This document shows positions 36,353 to 44,442 of a DNA stretch of 64,000 nt, one piece after another. The DNA is from Methylotenera versatilis 301. GTDB taxonomy: Bacteria > Pseudomonadota > Gammaproteobacteria > Burkholderiales > Methylophilaceae. The first letter of the stretch is position 1. Each line of letters begins with the position of its first letter. The translations under genes were made by a program, and so were the position numbers. The DNA lies in the NCBI RefSeq assembly GCF_000093025.1, contig NC_014207.1, positions 2,542,001 through 2,606,000 of the forward strand, read 5' to 3'. Under the pieces are notes generated by a model, which was not told the origin of the DNA, searched no databases, and saw nothing but the letters and a program-made list of their open reading frames with translations.

Positions 36353-37681
36353 ATGGCAGAGCTCTCGCACAACGACAATCCAACCCAAATTGATGGTTTT
36401 GGTCAAGTTAACTTTATTAAAGATATTGCGAATGTTATAAAGCACTCTACGCCACCCAAAGGAATCGCAATTAATGGATATTGGGGAACAGGTAAAACGA
36501 GTACTTTGAGGCAATTACAAAAAGAATTAGACAGCGAGAAAATTCTTACGGTATGGTTTGAGGCTTGGCGTTATCAACATGAGCCTATGCCAATTGTTGC
36601 TTTGTTAAATGAAATCCGCTCATTTTTCAGCAATTTAAATAAAGCACTAGCCGCAACAAAAAAAATTAGCTCAGTTACTTTTTTAGGTATTTTGGGAGCA
36701 TTTGACGAAACTATTAAAGTTGCAAGTGGCGGTGTTTTTTCTCCAAAGCTGAGTGATTTGCCAAAAATTGGTAAGAATTATGAAAATGAAAATTATCTCA
36801 ATAGGTTACCTACAGCAGATATTAGTCATTTACTAGAGGAAGCTATCAAATTAGCTTTAGGTGACGCCTCTAAAGGATTTAATAAAAAGCTGGTGATATT
36901 TATAGACGACTTAGACCGTTGTCACCCAGAAGCTGCATTAAAACTTTTAGAAGGAATTAAAGTTTACTTGAATCTCAATAACTGCGTAATTGTATTTGCC
37001 ATTGATCAGAGACAAATTGAACGTGCTTTAAATAAAGCTTTTGATATAAAAGACGATACCGACAGCCATCATGCAAGAGAATATTTAGAAAAAATCTGTC
37101 AGGACATTTATCACCTTCCATTGCCTAACTCACAGCGTAAAGCCGATTATTTGGATGAACTATTAGGCTTATTGGATTTGGGTGGCGACGCACAAGATAT
37201 AAATCAAAAAGCCGCGCAGGCATCACAGCACTGCGTAGAAATCAAATTAATAGTAGAAGCTTTCGACTGCCTACCTGCTAACCCTCGGAAAATCAAAGCT
37301 CTAGCAAATAGGCTCGCTGTCATGTTACGAGGCTCAGTGAATTTAGTTAGCAATCGAACCGTACAAAATTATCCAAATATTAAATTCGCCTATGCTTTAC
37401 TAGTGGCTTCCGCAATCATCTACACTTTTCACCGCGAACTAAACGAACAACTAAACAAAAACCCTCAGTTTATTGATGATGTAGTTAAGTTCGCGATAAA
37501 TCACAATTTGATAAGTAAGGAAATAAAAATTCCAATGAAAGGTATTCAACCGTCATATGATGGTTCAACTTTACTTCCCACTAACCCTAGCGATAGTAAT
37601 GTCTTTCGCTTACATAAATTATTGCTCGCTTTAGATACTCTTAGAGGTGAAGATATAGCACCGTTTTTGGAAAGTAAATAA
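36353..37681 (+). CDS. KAP-family P-loop NTPase
   Basis: A 442-aa STAND-like NTPase of the KAP family. Walker A is GYWGTGKTS (residues 42-50, K48); FEAWRYQHE is the typical KAP strand; Walker B is VIFIDDLDRCHPEAA (D185, D186, D188) followed by VIVFAIDQRQIERAL. KAP proteins include F-plasmid PifA-type phage exclusion factors and usually act at the membrane; a possible hydrophobic stretch (YALLVASAIIYTF) lies near residue 345. Its stop overlaps the start of the NACHT gene (TAATG), so the two are translationally coupled. Confidence 0.9.
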   Translation: MAELSHNDNPTQIDGFGQVNFIKDIANVIKHSTPPKGIAINGYWGTGKTSTLRQLQKELDSEKILTVWFEAWRYQHEPMPIVALLNEIRSFFSNLNKALAATKKISSVTFLGILGAFDETIKVASGGVFSPKLSDLPKIGKNYENENYLNRLPTADISHLLEEAIKLALGDASKGFNKKLVIFIDDLDRCHPEAALKLLEGIKVYLNLNNCVIVFAIDQRQIERALNKAFDIKDDTDSHHAREYLEKICQDIYHLPLPNSQRKADYLDELLGLLDLGGDAQDINQKAAQASQHCVEIKLIVEAFDCLPANPRKIKALANRLAVMLRGSVNLVSNRTVQNYPNIKFAYALLVASAIIYTFHRELNEQLNKNPQFIDDVVKFAINHNLISKEIKIPMKGIQPSYDGSTLLPTNPSDSNVFRLHKLLLALDTLRGEDIAPFLESK

Positions 37682-40422
37682 TGGTTACTAACGAAGACTC
37701 AATTCAACTCAACTCAACTTCTGCTTTAAAGAGTCTAGCAGTTAGGAAGTACTTCCAGAATGTTCAGTTTAAATTCATGCGAATGGACAATTTCGGCTTG
37801 TCCTTAGATGATGAAGGTGAACTTAAGAAAGATAGGGGGATTTTCTTAGATGAATTATTTGTCACTCCACATCTGTCAGATAGACATTTGGCACCTGAGC
37901 AAGTAATTAACTCAGAATCGAAAGCTGAACCTGCTTGGCAAAACATTATCGATATTTTAAAGCAACACCCGCAATCTTTTATTTTAGGGGATCCTGGCGC
38001 GGGAAAAACCACTTTAATCCACTGGTTGATGCTTGCATTCTCTTATAGCAGTGAAAATACCACTAAAATAGCTTTGGGAGACTTAGTCCCTTTTGCTTTA
38101 ATTTTACGTGAGTTACCGCTGCACGACATTAAAACTTTTGATGATTTATGGCGTGCGTTCACTGAGAGTAATCTAGAGTTAATGGAGGCATTTAAGCAAT
38201 ATCCTGAGTCATTCGATGTGATTAAAGCCCTTTTAACTAGTGGACAAGCCTTAATTTTACTTGATGGCTTGGATGAGATTACTAATACAGCAACACGGAA
38301 GAATTTGGGGATGGCAGTGTTAGAAGGTATGCACGCTTACCCTAAATGCAAGTTTTTGATTAGCTCGAGAGTAGTGGGCTTTAATCAACGCGATTTATTT
38401 AGCCTTGCAAATAATATAGATGATGAACTTAAAATCGATTTTGAAAGCGAAATTGAGGTCAAACCAACAAGTCTATATTCAGAGTCACTTGTAAACATTC
38501 AACCAGTTGATTCAAAATCACTTCTACCAGCATTTTACCTTGCACCATTCACTTATCCTCAGGCGCAACAGTTTGTTAGCAACTGGTACAAACAGTATTA
38601 TCCGAGTCATGATGGAAATCATGAACAACGCGTTGGAGAGCTTTTAACTCGGATGAAAAAGAATGATGGTTTAGGTCGTTTATCACGCACACCAGTTTTA
38701 CTCAACATGATTTGTTTTATCCACGCACGTCGTGGGCGATTGCCTGACGGCCGCGCCGAGTTATATCAACGCATTGCAGAAACTTATTTAGTTGCACTTG
38801 ATAGTGCAAGAGGTATTACATCCTGTGGAGAACATCAACACAATTTTGACTACGCTGATCGTAGTGACTGGTTAAGTGAAATCGCATATATCATGCAGTG
38901 CAATCGCAGCGAGAACGATGAGGAAACTGCAATTTTAATTTCAGAAAGCAAAGTAAGAGAAATTTTAACTGACAAGCTAATAGCTCTTGATATTCCAGAA
39001 GCTCATATACAAAGTGAAATTAATTTTCTATTACGTCAATTTGCAGAACGTAGTGGGCTATTTTTACCCCGTGGTAAAGATGAGAATATCGAAGAGCGCT
39101 ATGGGTTTAGTCATTTGAGTTTTTTGGAATACTTTGCAGCCAAAGCCATCAAACCAAAATTAGATTTAGGTGAATTGAATTGGAAAGATTTACGAGCTAA
39201 AACTACTTGCAATTGGTGGCAAGAAACATTTGTACTATTTTTTGAGCAAATTGAACAAACAAAGTTAGCAGAAAAATATCTATCCGAGTTATTCCCAGAG
39301 AAACGATATTCCATGAACGAGAGTTATATCAACTCTCAATTACTGTTAGCTGCTGTAGTTATGGATAGTGGTGTAAAAATAACGACTACTAAACGCAAAA
39401 GTAAAATTAAGCTGTTATGGAATACGTATGTGAAAATGCGTCACTACAGTTTCGAACGCAATTTGTTGATTCAGCGTTTATGGCAATCTGAATATGACTC
39501 CCTTGAACTTGGCCTTATAGTTATAGAAAAAATACAGGCATTGGACTTGTCCTTTGTAGAAATTAATATCCGCGACTTATCTTTTATATCTGGATTGTCA
39601 GAATTGCAAACGCTTTCATTACAGAACTTACAAGTAAGAGATTTATCTATATTGGCAAAATTAAGGAAACTGAATAGCCTTGCATTAATAAACAGCAAAG
39701 ATGTTGAGATGTCGTCATTAACAAGTTTGAAACAGTTAAGAGCCCTCTCATTATTTAATATCAATAATGGGGACTTGTCTGCAATGGCAGGTATGTCAAA
39801 TCTGGAATACCTGTTTATAAGCAACTCTAATATCGATGATCTCTCGCCATTAGCAGTCTTGAAGCAATTAAAATATCTTTCATTTAACCACACAGAAGTT
39901 AGCGATTTGTCGCCATTGGAAAAATTAACCCAATTAAAACAACTTGCGTTTGACAAAACCCCAGTCTCTGACGTGTCGGTATTGGCTAAATTAACTAAGT
40001 TAGAATTTCTTTCATTTGATGAAACCAAAGTTAAAGACATATCAGCACTTGCTGGCTTGACTCTATTAAAGCTGCTCTCCCTTGATAACACACTTGTAAG
40101 TGATTTGTCATCATTGGCAAAATTAACTAAGTTGCTACATCTATCCTTTGACTACACACTTGTAAGTGACTTGTCATCATTGAAAAGATTAACCAAGTTA
40201 CAGCATCTCTCCTTTGACAACACACCTGTAAGCGATTTGTCACCACTGGAAAAATTAACTATGTTGCAATCCCTCTCAATTGATAACACACTCGTGAGTG
40301 ATGTGTCATCTCTGGCAGGATTGTCAGAGATGAGGCGTCTGTATTTAACTAATACCCAAGTTATTGATGTTTCTGAACTTGCCAAGTTAACTGAGTTGAA
40401 AATTACTGGTTTTAAAAGTTAG
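37681..40422 (+). CDS. Bacterial NLR-like NACHT protein with leucine-rich repeats
   Basis: A 913-aa STAND NTPase. The first 95 residues have no recognised effector domain. NACHT module: Walker A GDPGAGKTT (103-111, K109) and Walker B LILLDGLDEI (191-200, with the NACHT DGLDE pattern), then winged-helix/helical regions with RTPVLLNMICF and YGFSHLSFLEYFAAKAI. Residues about 618-910 hold about 13 SDS22-like repeats of 22 residues (consensus LxxLSxDNTxVSDLSxLAKLTK). Bacterial NACHT proteins (bNACHT, Avs relatives) sense phage products and trigger cell death or abortive infection. Here the partner KAP NTPase may be the effector; this is inference. Confidence 0.92.
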   Translation: MVTNEDSIQLNSTSALKSLAVRKYFQNVQFKFMRMDNFGLSLDDEGELKKDRGIFLDELFVTPHLSDRHLAPEQVINSESKAEPAWQNIIDILKQHPQSFILGDPGAGKTTLIHWLMLAFSYSSENTTKIALGDLVPFALILRELPLHDIKTFDDLWRAFTESNLELMEAFKQYPESFDVIKALLTSGQALILLDGLDEITNTATRKNLGMAVLEGMHAYPKCKFLISSRVVGFNQRDLFSLANNIDDELKIDFESEIEVKPTSLYSESLVNIQPVDSKSLLPAFYLAPFTYPQAQQFVSNWYKQYYPSHDGNHEQRVGELLTRMKKNDGLGRLSRTPVLLNMICFIHARRGRLPDGRAELYQRIAETYLVALDSARGITSCGEHQHNFDYADRSDWLSEIAYIMQCNRSENDEETAILISESKVREILTDKLIALDIPEAHIQSEINFLLRQFAERSGLFLPRGKDENIEERYGFSHLSFLEYFAAKAIKPKLDLGELNWKDLRAKTTCNWWQETFVLFFEQIEQTKLAEKYLSELFPEKRYSMNESYINSQLLLAAVVMDSGVKITTTKRKSKIKLLWNTYVKMRHYSFERNLLIQRLWQSEYDSLELGLIVIEKIQALDLSFVEINIRDLSFISGLSELQTLSLQNLQVRDLSILAKLRKLNSLALINSKDVEMSSLTSLKQLRALSLFNINNGDLSAMAGMSNLEYLFISNSNIDDLSPLAVLKQLKYLSFNHTEVSDLSPLEKLTQLKQLAFDKTPVSDVSVLAKLTKLEFLSFDETKVKDISALAGLTLLKLLSLDNTLVSDLSSLAKLTKLLHLSFDYTLVSDLSSLKRLTKLQHLSFDNTPVSDLSPLEKLTMLQSLSIDNTLVSDVSSLAGLSEMRRLYLTNTQVIDVSELAKLTELKITGFKS
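39541..40401 (+). repeat. In-frame 66-bp LRR-coding repeat array
   Basis: The leucine-rich repeats are encoded by about 13 units of 66 bp. The units around 40050-40320 are unusually alike at DNA level: 40087-40132 and 40153-40198 match at about 41 of 46 positions by eye, including silent sites, implying recent tandem duplication or gene conversion. Confidence 0.8.
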
Positions 40423-40601
40423 TTACCAAAAAAATATCCAATTTAGGATTAACTAAACATAAATTCTCGGGTGCTAATTTTTAGATCTTTGACCTTATGT
40501 TAAGAACTAATAACCGCCTTGTATTATCGTCAAGTTTAGCTCGAATAATTCTAATTTAAACCAATTTTAGTACGTTATTTTTACTAATCAAACTTGATAA
40601 C

Positions 40602-41399
40602 ATGCTTACAGATATAACTAAAAGTCAAAAGGAATATGGTAAATTCACCATAGAGCAAATACATGCTTTTATCAACTTAGCACCACTACTCCAACAAGCT
40701 CGCTCTGAATATCTAATCAAGCTTCGTCAAAACCCATCCAAGTTAAAAGTAACGATGCCAGACCCCATTAGCTGGTCATATGCATACGAACTATCAATCA
40801 ATGAACATATCGCAAAAGTTGTCGAGTTATGTGGTGAATCTTCAGCGATCATTGATTTTTCTAATGCGGCAGACCCTCAGCAAGCTGTCATTGATGCTAT
40901 AAAGTATGATAGTCCACTTACCCCTGATTCAAGCACCCCAGTCCAATCGATCTTGGCACTAACTGAACCTTTGGCGTGCTCATTTGAATGTATGATCATT
41001 TATGGTCGGTATATCCACGATATTTTTGCAGAAGTTAAAGCTGACGTTGATGGTGCTATGTCTTGGTTATTCAAGGCAATTAGGATAGATCCCAACATCA
41101 TCACAAGCTCTACTTTCCAAGATCACCTGTGCAGAGCTATTCTTTTAGATGATAAGGAATTTCTTAATGAGTCACAAAAAGCCTTAAAAGGCAAAACTGG
41201 ATCTCAAGCTAAGTACTTAAATGACTTTAGGTTTCTAATGCAGTTGTTAAGTGAAAGCAATGCGTCCGATCTCTCAGATAAAAAAATAAATGAATTGGTT
41301 ATAGATCTTGGCATTTACGCCAACACGTCAAGCGCACAGCATAATATCAGTGAGTTAATTCGTAAGCATAAAAAAATAGGCAACCATTTCAAATTCTAA
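40602..41399 (+). CDS. Unrecognised cargo protein
   Basis: A 265-aa soluble, mainly helical protein with no signal peptide, membrane helix or motif I know. It starts 179 bases after the NACHT stop and ends 92 bases before the rep gene. It could be a third component of the KAP-NACHT system, an immunity factor, or an element-maintenance gene. Codon and base composition look like its neighbours. Confidence 0.65.
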   Translation: MLTDITKSQKEYGKFTIEQIHAFINLAPLLQQARSEYLIKLRQNPSKLKVTMPDPISWSYAYELSINEHIAKVVELCGESSAIIDFSNAADPQQAVIDAIKYDSPLTPDSSTPVQSILALTEPLACSFECMIIYGRYIHDIFAEVKADVDGAMSWLFKAIRIDPNIITSSTFQDHLCRAILLDDKEFLNESQKALKGKTGSQAKYLNDFRFLMQLLSESNASDLSDKKINELVIDLGIYANTSSAQHNISELIRKHKKIGNHFKF

Positions 41400-41491
41400 A
41401 ATGAGATGGCTGCATTAGCTATTCATCATGCATAAAGTTCATATCCGTTGTAGCAAGCAATTGCATGGCTACCGATGGATAAGGAATTTAT

Positions 41492-42826
41492 ATGCACTCA
41501 AGTCATAAACTCGATTTAGTTAATATTTCGCAAGGGGTTAAAGACGAAATCCAAGATTCAGGGACTGACACGCCCGCACGCGCAGCGGTGGACGGATCAG
41601 ACCCTGAACTTGGATTAGATACGGCGCCTAGTAACACAGTATCTAATAAATACAACAATACAGAATATATCCAGCCTTTAAGGTTTGGCATTGATAGTCT
41701 ATACGTCTCTTTTGCTGGGGAATTACATTCAGATCAACAAGCCACACTAGATAAACTTAAGAAGTATGCACAGTCTGACGATCTCTATGCGCAGTCACTA
41801 GCGCAACTTGAAATCAACGAACATCTATTTGAGGTGAAAGATAAGGGCACAGGCATGTTTCCTTACGTCTTAGATGATAATTGCTTTCGTATTCAGTTAT
41901 CCCGCAATACTGCTAAATCTATGCCTATGGCTTACGTCAAGATCTCGAGTGAGTATCTAACACATAAGACTGTTGCTGATGTCATGACAGATCTCAACTC
42001 CGTATTGGAGCAACTAGGCAATATTCAATCTCAAGCCAAAGTCAGTCGTATTGATATGTTTGTCGACTTTGCTTCTAATGAAAATATGGACTCATGGCAT
42101 AGAGATGCTTGGGTCACTCGCTCAGAAAAGATCAATCAATATTCAGTTAAAGGTAATTTCTCAGGCTGGTCAATTGGTATGGGTAGCGGTATGTCTGCGC
42201 GTCTTTACAATAAGACTCTAGAGATCTTAACCAGTAATAAACAATATTTAGAACCATTATGGAAACAAGCTGGCTGGGATGGTGTTACACCTGTATGGCG
42301 CTTAGAGTTTGAAATAAAACGTGATGTGCTGGTGCAATTTTATACTCAAGAGTTAAGTGTTTGCTTATCAAATTTGAATGGCTTATGGGCTTACGCTACA
42401 ACCGAATGGCTAAAACTGACTATTCCCAGTGAAAGTGATTCCAATCGTTCTCGCTGGCCTATTCATCCATTATGGGGCTATTTAAGCTCGATTGATTTTG
42501 AGACATCTGGCGGGGCTTTATCACGCGAATTTACAGCGCAAAGAGTGCCATCGAGTAAGAGTTTATTTATCTTTGGCTTTAGTGCAATTTCTTCCTATAT
42601 GGCAATTGAGGGCATTGTTGATTATGAGCAAGGTATTAAAGCTTACGCCAAAGGTTTATATGAACATTTGAACAGCCGAGCTGCTGGTAAGGGCTCTACC
42701 TTTGAAGAGTATGTCGAAGATCATGTAGCCCTTAAAGGTAAGCGTTTTAATACGATTGCCAATAAAGCTCAGCATTCATACGAAGCACTTAAAGAAGCCT
42801 ATCGCAAGGCATCAGACGGTGAATAA
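41492..42826 (+). CDS. Replication initiation protein (Rep_trans family)
   Basis: A 444-aa replication initiator. FGIDSLYVSF, VSRIDMFVDF, SARLYNKTLEI and VWRLEFEIKRD are the blocks of the Rep_trans/RstA-type rolling-circle initiators found in filamentous phages and integrative elements. It would nick the excised circle at a double-strand origin. AAGGA precedes the ATG by 6 bases. It begins a three-gene run rep-xis-int with a 2-base gap. Confidence 0.82.
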   Translation: MHSSHKLDLVNISQGVKDEIQDSGTDTPARAAVDGSDPELGLDTAPSNTVSNKYNNTEYIQPLRFGIDSLYVSFAGELHSDQQATLDKLKKYAQSDDLYAQSLAQLEINEHLFEVKDKGTGMFPYVLDDNCFRIQLSRNTAKSMPMAYVKISSEYLTHKTVADVMTDLNSVLEQLGNIQSQAKVSRIDMFVDFASNENMDSWHRDAWVTRSEKINQYSVKGNFSGWSIGMGSGMSARLYNKTLEILTSNKQYLEPLWKQAGWDGVTPVWRLEFEIKRDVLVQFYTQELSVCLSNLNGLWAYATTEWLKLTIPSESDSNRSRWPIHPLWGYLSSIDFETSGGALSREFTAQRVPSSKSLFIFGFSAISSYMAIEGIVDYEQGIKAYAKGLYEHLNSRAAGKGSTFEEYVEDHVALKGKRFNTIANKAQHSYEALKEAYRKASDGE

Positions 42827-42828
42827 TT

Positions 42829-43176
42829 ATGAAAGATAACAACCTGCCCTTACCTGCTGTGCGTTGTCTTTCTAAAGAAGAGGCATCTACTTATCTTGGA
42901 ATTGGTGTCACGCTATTAACTGAACTAGCTATTCCAGCGTTCAAGTTTGGTCGTCGCTTAGTCTATGACGTAGTTGACTTAGATCTTTGGTTAGAGGAAT
43001 ATAAGCAGCGCGAGCGAGGGCGGGTTGGAAAGGATTTAATATGCACCAACCCCAAGAAGGAGTCTACCGTAGACCTGATTCGCGCTACTGGTGGATTAAT
43101 GCAACACTCTCAAACGGCAAAAGAGTACGCCAAAGTGCTGGGACTGAAAACCGACAAGAAGCCGAAGCGTTTTTAG
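42829..43176 (+). CDS. Excisionase/AlpA-like helix-turn-helix protein
   Basis: A 115-aa protein whose first 65 residues are a winged HTH of the excisionase (HTH_17/MerR-like) type: CLSKEEASTYLGIGVTLL and KFGRRLVYDVVDLDLWLEEY. It probably steers integrase towards excision. The last 45 codons overlap the start of the integrase gene in another frame by 136 bases, and this C-terminal part lacks a recognisable domain. Confidence 0.8.
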   Translation: MKDNNLPLPAVRCLSKEEASTYLGIGVTLLTELAIPAFKFGRRLVYDVVDLDLWLEEYKQRERGRVGKDLICTNPKKESTVDLIRATGGLMQHSQTAKEYAKVLGLKTDKKPKRF

Positions 43177-44102
43177 CTAAAATAAAGTTAGATGCGTATC
43201 GTGAAGTGCATTTCGGAATCAAACCAGAACGTAGTTGGCAAGATGCTGTAGTCAGGTTTTTAGCAGTTAAAGCAATGCTGCGTGATGTAAAAGGTTATTG
43301 TAGCTTGTGCCGTCGATTGGATACTTATTTGGGCGGCATGATGCTCAATCAGATCAACGGTGACATGATCTGGAACATCATACAAGGCGAGCTAAAGCGT
43401 GGTAATAAGATTGCAACTATTAATCGTCATTTGGCGGTCACTCGTGCAATTCTTCGTATGGCGCGTGATGAATGGCAGTGGATTGATTCTGTGCCTAAAA
43501 TCCGTTTGTTATCGGGTGAGGTTGAAAGAGATCGCTGGCTTAATCATGATGAGGCTGATCGGTTGATTGCCGAATGCCCTCCTCATTTAGCTGCAATGGT
43601 TAGATTCGCTTTAACAACTGGGTGCCGAGCGAGTGAGATTACTGGTCTTGAATGGAATCGAGTCGATTTAGAACGTCGAACGGCTTGGCTAGATAAGACT
43701 AAAAATGGAACTCCGCGAGGTATTCCGTTGAATCACGATGCAATAAAAGTGTTAGCAGCTTTAAAGGGAAATCATCCCCGTTACTGCTTCACATTTAGAG
43801 GTGAGCCGATCAAGCGTGCGATTACTAATCACGCTTGGTATGCAGCCGTCGAACGTGTTGGATTAGGAGATTTTAGATTTCATGATCTGAGACACACTTG
43901 GGCATCATGGCATAGACAGGCAGGAACGTCATGCGATGAACTCAAGGAATTAGGCGGTTGGAAGTCTCGATCTATGGTAGATCGTTACGCTAAATTTGCC
44001 ACTGAACATTTAGCCGTAGCCGCTAACAGGATTGATTCTGGTCAGCTTGGAAACGTAATACCGTTGTCACGTTTTAGTCACGCTAATGAAAAAGCGGCTT
44101 AG
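43041..44102 (+). CDS. int: Tyrosine-family integrase
   Basis: A 353-aa site-specific recombinase. An N-terminal arm-binding domain (GVYRRPDSRYWWINATL), a SAM-like core-binding domain (about 65-155) and a catalytic domain with R196 (TTGCRASE), H281xxR284 (FHDLRHTW) and the nucleophile Y316 (MVDRYAKFA) are intact, so it should be active. Its ATG has AAAGGA 8 bases upstream, inside the excisionase gene. It ends 30 bases from tRNA-Lys, its integration target. Confidence 0.93.
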   Translation: MHQPQEGVYRRPDSRYWWINATLSNGKRVRQSAGTENRQEAEAFLAKIKLDAYREVHFGIKPERSWQDAVVRFLAVKAMLRDVKGYCSLCRRLDTYLGGMMLNQINGDMIWNIIQGELKRGNKIATINRHLAVTRAILRMARDEWQWIDSVPKIRLLSGEVERDRWLNHDEADRLIAECPPHLAAMVRFALTTGCRASEITGLEWNRVDLERRTAWLDKTKNGTPRGIPLNHDAIKVLAALKGNHPRYCFTFRGEPIKRAITNHAWYAAVERVGLGDFRFHDLRHTWASWHRQAGTSCDELKELGGWKSRSMVDRYAKFATEHLAVAANRIDSGQLGNVIPLSRFSHANEKAA

Positions 44103-44125
44103 AGATATTGCACTCTAAACCGCTT
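44092..44125 (+). terminator. Inverted repeat at the integrase stop codon
   Basis: A 13-bp stem with one mismatch (AAGCGGCTTAGAG / CTCTAAACCGCTT, 8-base loop) that includes the int stop codon. No T run follows, so it may be a terminator or a structural part of the att region. Confidence 0.5.
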
Positions 44126-44128
44126 GGA

Positions 44129-44177
44129 TATTGGTAGGGCGTGCGGGGATCGAACCCACGACAAACGGATTAAAAGT
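44129..44177 (-). repeat. att direct repeat, tRNA-side copy
   Basis: 49 bases identical to 35103-35151, within the 3' two-thirds of the intact tRNA-Lys(TTT) gene. The crossover is probably in the anticodon-stem/loop segment, where identity to the distal copy ends. Confidence 0.92.
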
Positions 44178-44207
44178 CCGCTGCTCTACCAGCTGAGCTA
44201 ACGCCCC
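44132..44207 (-). tRNA. tRNA-Lys (anticodon TTT)
   Basis: Full cloverleaf on the minus strand with encoded CCA (44132-44134), anticodon loop CTTTTAA, canonical D and T arms. Target of the integrative element; kept functional because the element carries the 3' end. Confidence 0.97.
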
Positions 44208-44442
44208 ATTGTGAAACTTACTGCTTAATGGGTAATTCTTGTGTTTCTGGTATTTTTCAGAGCTGCTTTGTTATTAATAAAGCATCACTTACGAAAGGGC
44301 GCAATTATGCTAGAAACTTGGTACTTGGTCAATGCTAAATTAGCAAATTAAGTAAACTTTTTATATTATTAATGCTGATCATGCCATAAACCCCGCCGAA
44401 CATGCGTTTAGAGCAAATATCATTGGATATTTGCTCTAATTT

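Larger units (their letters stand above)
35103..44177. mobile_element. Integrative element in tRNA-Lys(TTT), about 9.0 kb
   Basis: Bounded by perfect 49-bp direct repeats 9,026 bases apart. The right end is the intact tRNA-Lys gene, with the tyrosine integrase ending 30 bases from its 3' end. Core genes are a Rep_trans-type replication protein, an excisionase-like HTH protein and the integrase. Cargo is a helical protein, a KAP NTPase, a NACHT-LRR protein and an unknown protein. No capsid, tail, conjugation or transposase genes are present, so it resembles a phage-satellite or small non-conjugative island. Confidence 0.88.

Noticed and set aside
39880-40345. Regular 66-bp periodicity that could suggest a CRISPR array
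   Set aside because: The repeats are contiguous, in frame, without spacers, and code for 22-residue leucine-rich repeats.
35103-44177. Element as a complete prophage
   Set aside because: No capsid, portal, terminase, tail, coat or lysis genes are present; only Rep, Xis-like and Int.
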